In this document: positions 63,639 through 64,000 of the stretch, in pieces | Numbering within the stretch: position 1 is the stretch's first letter | Layout of the letters: the number at the start of each line of letters is the position of its first letter | NCBI GenBank assembly: GCA_963803875.1 | Contig: CAWDOA010000005.1 | Span: 9,952 to 73,951 of the forward strand | Length of the DNA: 64,000 bases | Origin: JABDIY01 sp963803875 | Lineage (GTDB): Bacteria > Actinomycetota > Acidimicrobiia > Acidimicrobiales > SZUA-35 | Direction of reading: 5' to 3' | Notes under the pieces: model-generated | The model's input: only the letters and a program-made list of their open reading frames with translations | Told to the model about the DNA's origin: nothing | Databases searched by the model: none | Translations under genes and position numbers: made by a program

Positions 63639-64000
63639 GTGCCCTCGATCGATCTCGACTCGGTTCCATCTGAGGTGATGACGTTCCTCGACGAACCTCA
63701 CCTGGCGACCCTGACTGTGCTCGCACCGGATGGGAGCCCGCGAGTCACTCCGGTGGGGTTCACCTACGATCCAGACCGCCGCATGGCTCGGGTGATCACG
63801 TGGTCCGATTCGTGGAAGGCCAAGCACATAGCGGCTGGGCACGACCCGAGAGTGGCCATCAGTACGGTGGCTGGGGCGCGATGGCTGACACTCTACGGAA
63901 CAGCAACTGTCACCTCGGTTCCCGATGCGGTGGCTGAAGGGGTCCGACGCTACGCCGAGCGCTACCGGCCGCCGAAGGAGCGAGCTGATCGTGTTGTGAT
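63639..64000 (+). CDS. PPOX-class (F420/FMN split-barrel) oxidoreductase, 5' part
   Basis: GTG-initiated, truncated by the window end after 120 codons. It shows LATLTVLAPDGSPRVTPVGF, ARVITWSDSWKAKHIAAGHD, RVAISTVAGARWLTLYGTAT and RRYAERYRPPKE. This is the pattern of pyridoxamine-phosphate-oxidase-like F420 or FMN flavoproteins common in actinobacteria. It is one nt after the uvrA stop, so may be cotranscribed. Substrate unknown. Confidence 0.85.
   Translation, partial: MPSIDLDSVPSEVMTFLDEPHLATLTVLAPDGSPRVTPVGFTYDPDRRMARVITWSDSWKAKHIAAGHDPRVAISTVAGARWLTLYGTATVTSVPDAVAEGVRRYAERYRPPKERADRVV

Overview
GC-rich actinobacterial chromosome segment, most likely from the class Acidimicrobiia. This lineage call is inference. 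It rests on a mycothiol synthase (mshD), a SigR/RsrA-type sigma/anti-sigma pair with a matching GGAAT-N18-GTT promoter, an ANTAR response regulator, GlbO-type truncated haemoglobin, a 13E12-family DUF222/HNH gene, many GTG starts, and many start codons preceded by TANNNT at 6-8 nt (leaderless transcription). There is no plasmid backbone, prophage or CRISPR array.

Layout. 1-7.0 kb: exopolysaccharide/O-antigen-type locus (BY-kinase end, two Wzy/ligase-like membrane proteins, two family-2 glycosyltransferases, initiating sugar-phosphate transferase, low-molecular-weight tyrosine phosphatase, Wzz-like protein). 7.3-10.4 kb: menaquinone methyltransferase, rlmN, mshD. 10.4-18.3 kb: histidine/tryptophan block, with hisD reverse and hisB-hisH-hisA-hisF, a GroES-like gene, hisI and trpE forward. 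The hisB gene is preceded by a 208-bp tandem duplication. 18.3-23.5 kb: an SGNH/MBOAT O-acyltransfer pair, a YgfZ-like folate protein, trpC and trpF. 23.5-27.8 kb: Thr/Pro-rich surface protein, leuA with a Leu-rich leader peptide, RsrA-like and SigR-like genes, glbO. 28.0-32.8 kb: fatty-acid synthesis operon fabD-fabH-fabG-acpP-fabF-fabZ. 33.0-34.0 kb: tRNA-Leu(CAA), a small coiled-coil protein, an ANTAR regulator. 34.1-36.7 kb: decayed island with a 13E12-family HNH gene between two truncated genes. 36.8-41.1 kb: polA and rpsA. 41.2-49.4 kb: Tad/Flp pilus assembly genes (cpaB, cpaE, cpaF, a von Willebrand A-like/TadB fusion, tadC, a membrane protein). 49.4-54.0 kb: uvrB, an ABC exporter pair, coaE. 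54.1-60.8 kb: histidine kinase and response regulator, two Flp pilins, two large membrane proteins of glycosyltransferase-C look. 60.8-64 kb: uvrA and a PPOX/F420-type oxidoreductase start.

A strong technical signal runs through the window. Many single-copy or essential genes (uvrA, trpE, trpC, coaE, cpaB/E, MBOAT, both wzy-like genes) are broken by single-base frameshifts, whereas 22.8-41.5 kb is nearly clean. At two places in uvrA the missing base is a G from a G-run inside the codons for the conserved LSGGEAQR motif. I read these as assembly or base-calling indels, not pseudogenes, and give whole-gene spans with the breaks described.

Most interesting items: a leaderless Leu-rich leader peptide ahead of leuA; a SigR-type autoregulatory promoter; a FabD with a fused lysine-less biotinyl-like domain; a vWA-like-TadB fusion in a Flp pilus locus whose pilins lie about 7 kb away behind a two-component system; and the tandem repeat carrying a Shine-Dalgarno-led mini-ORF upstream of hisB.
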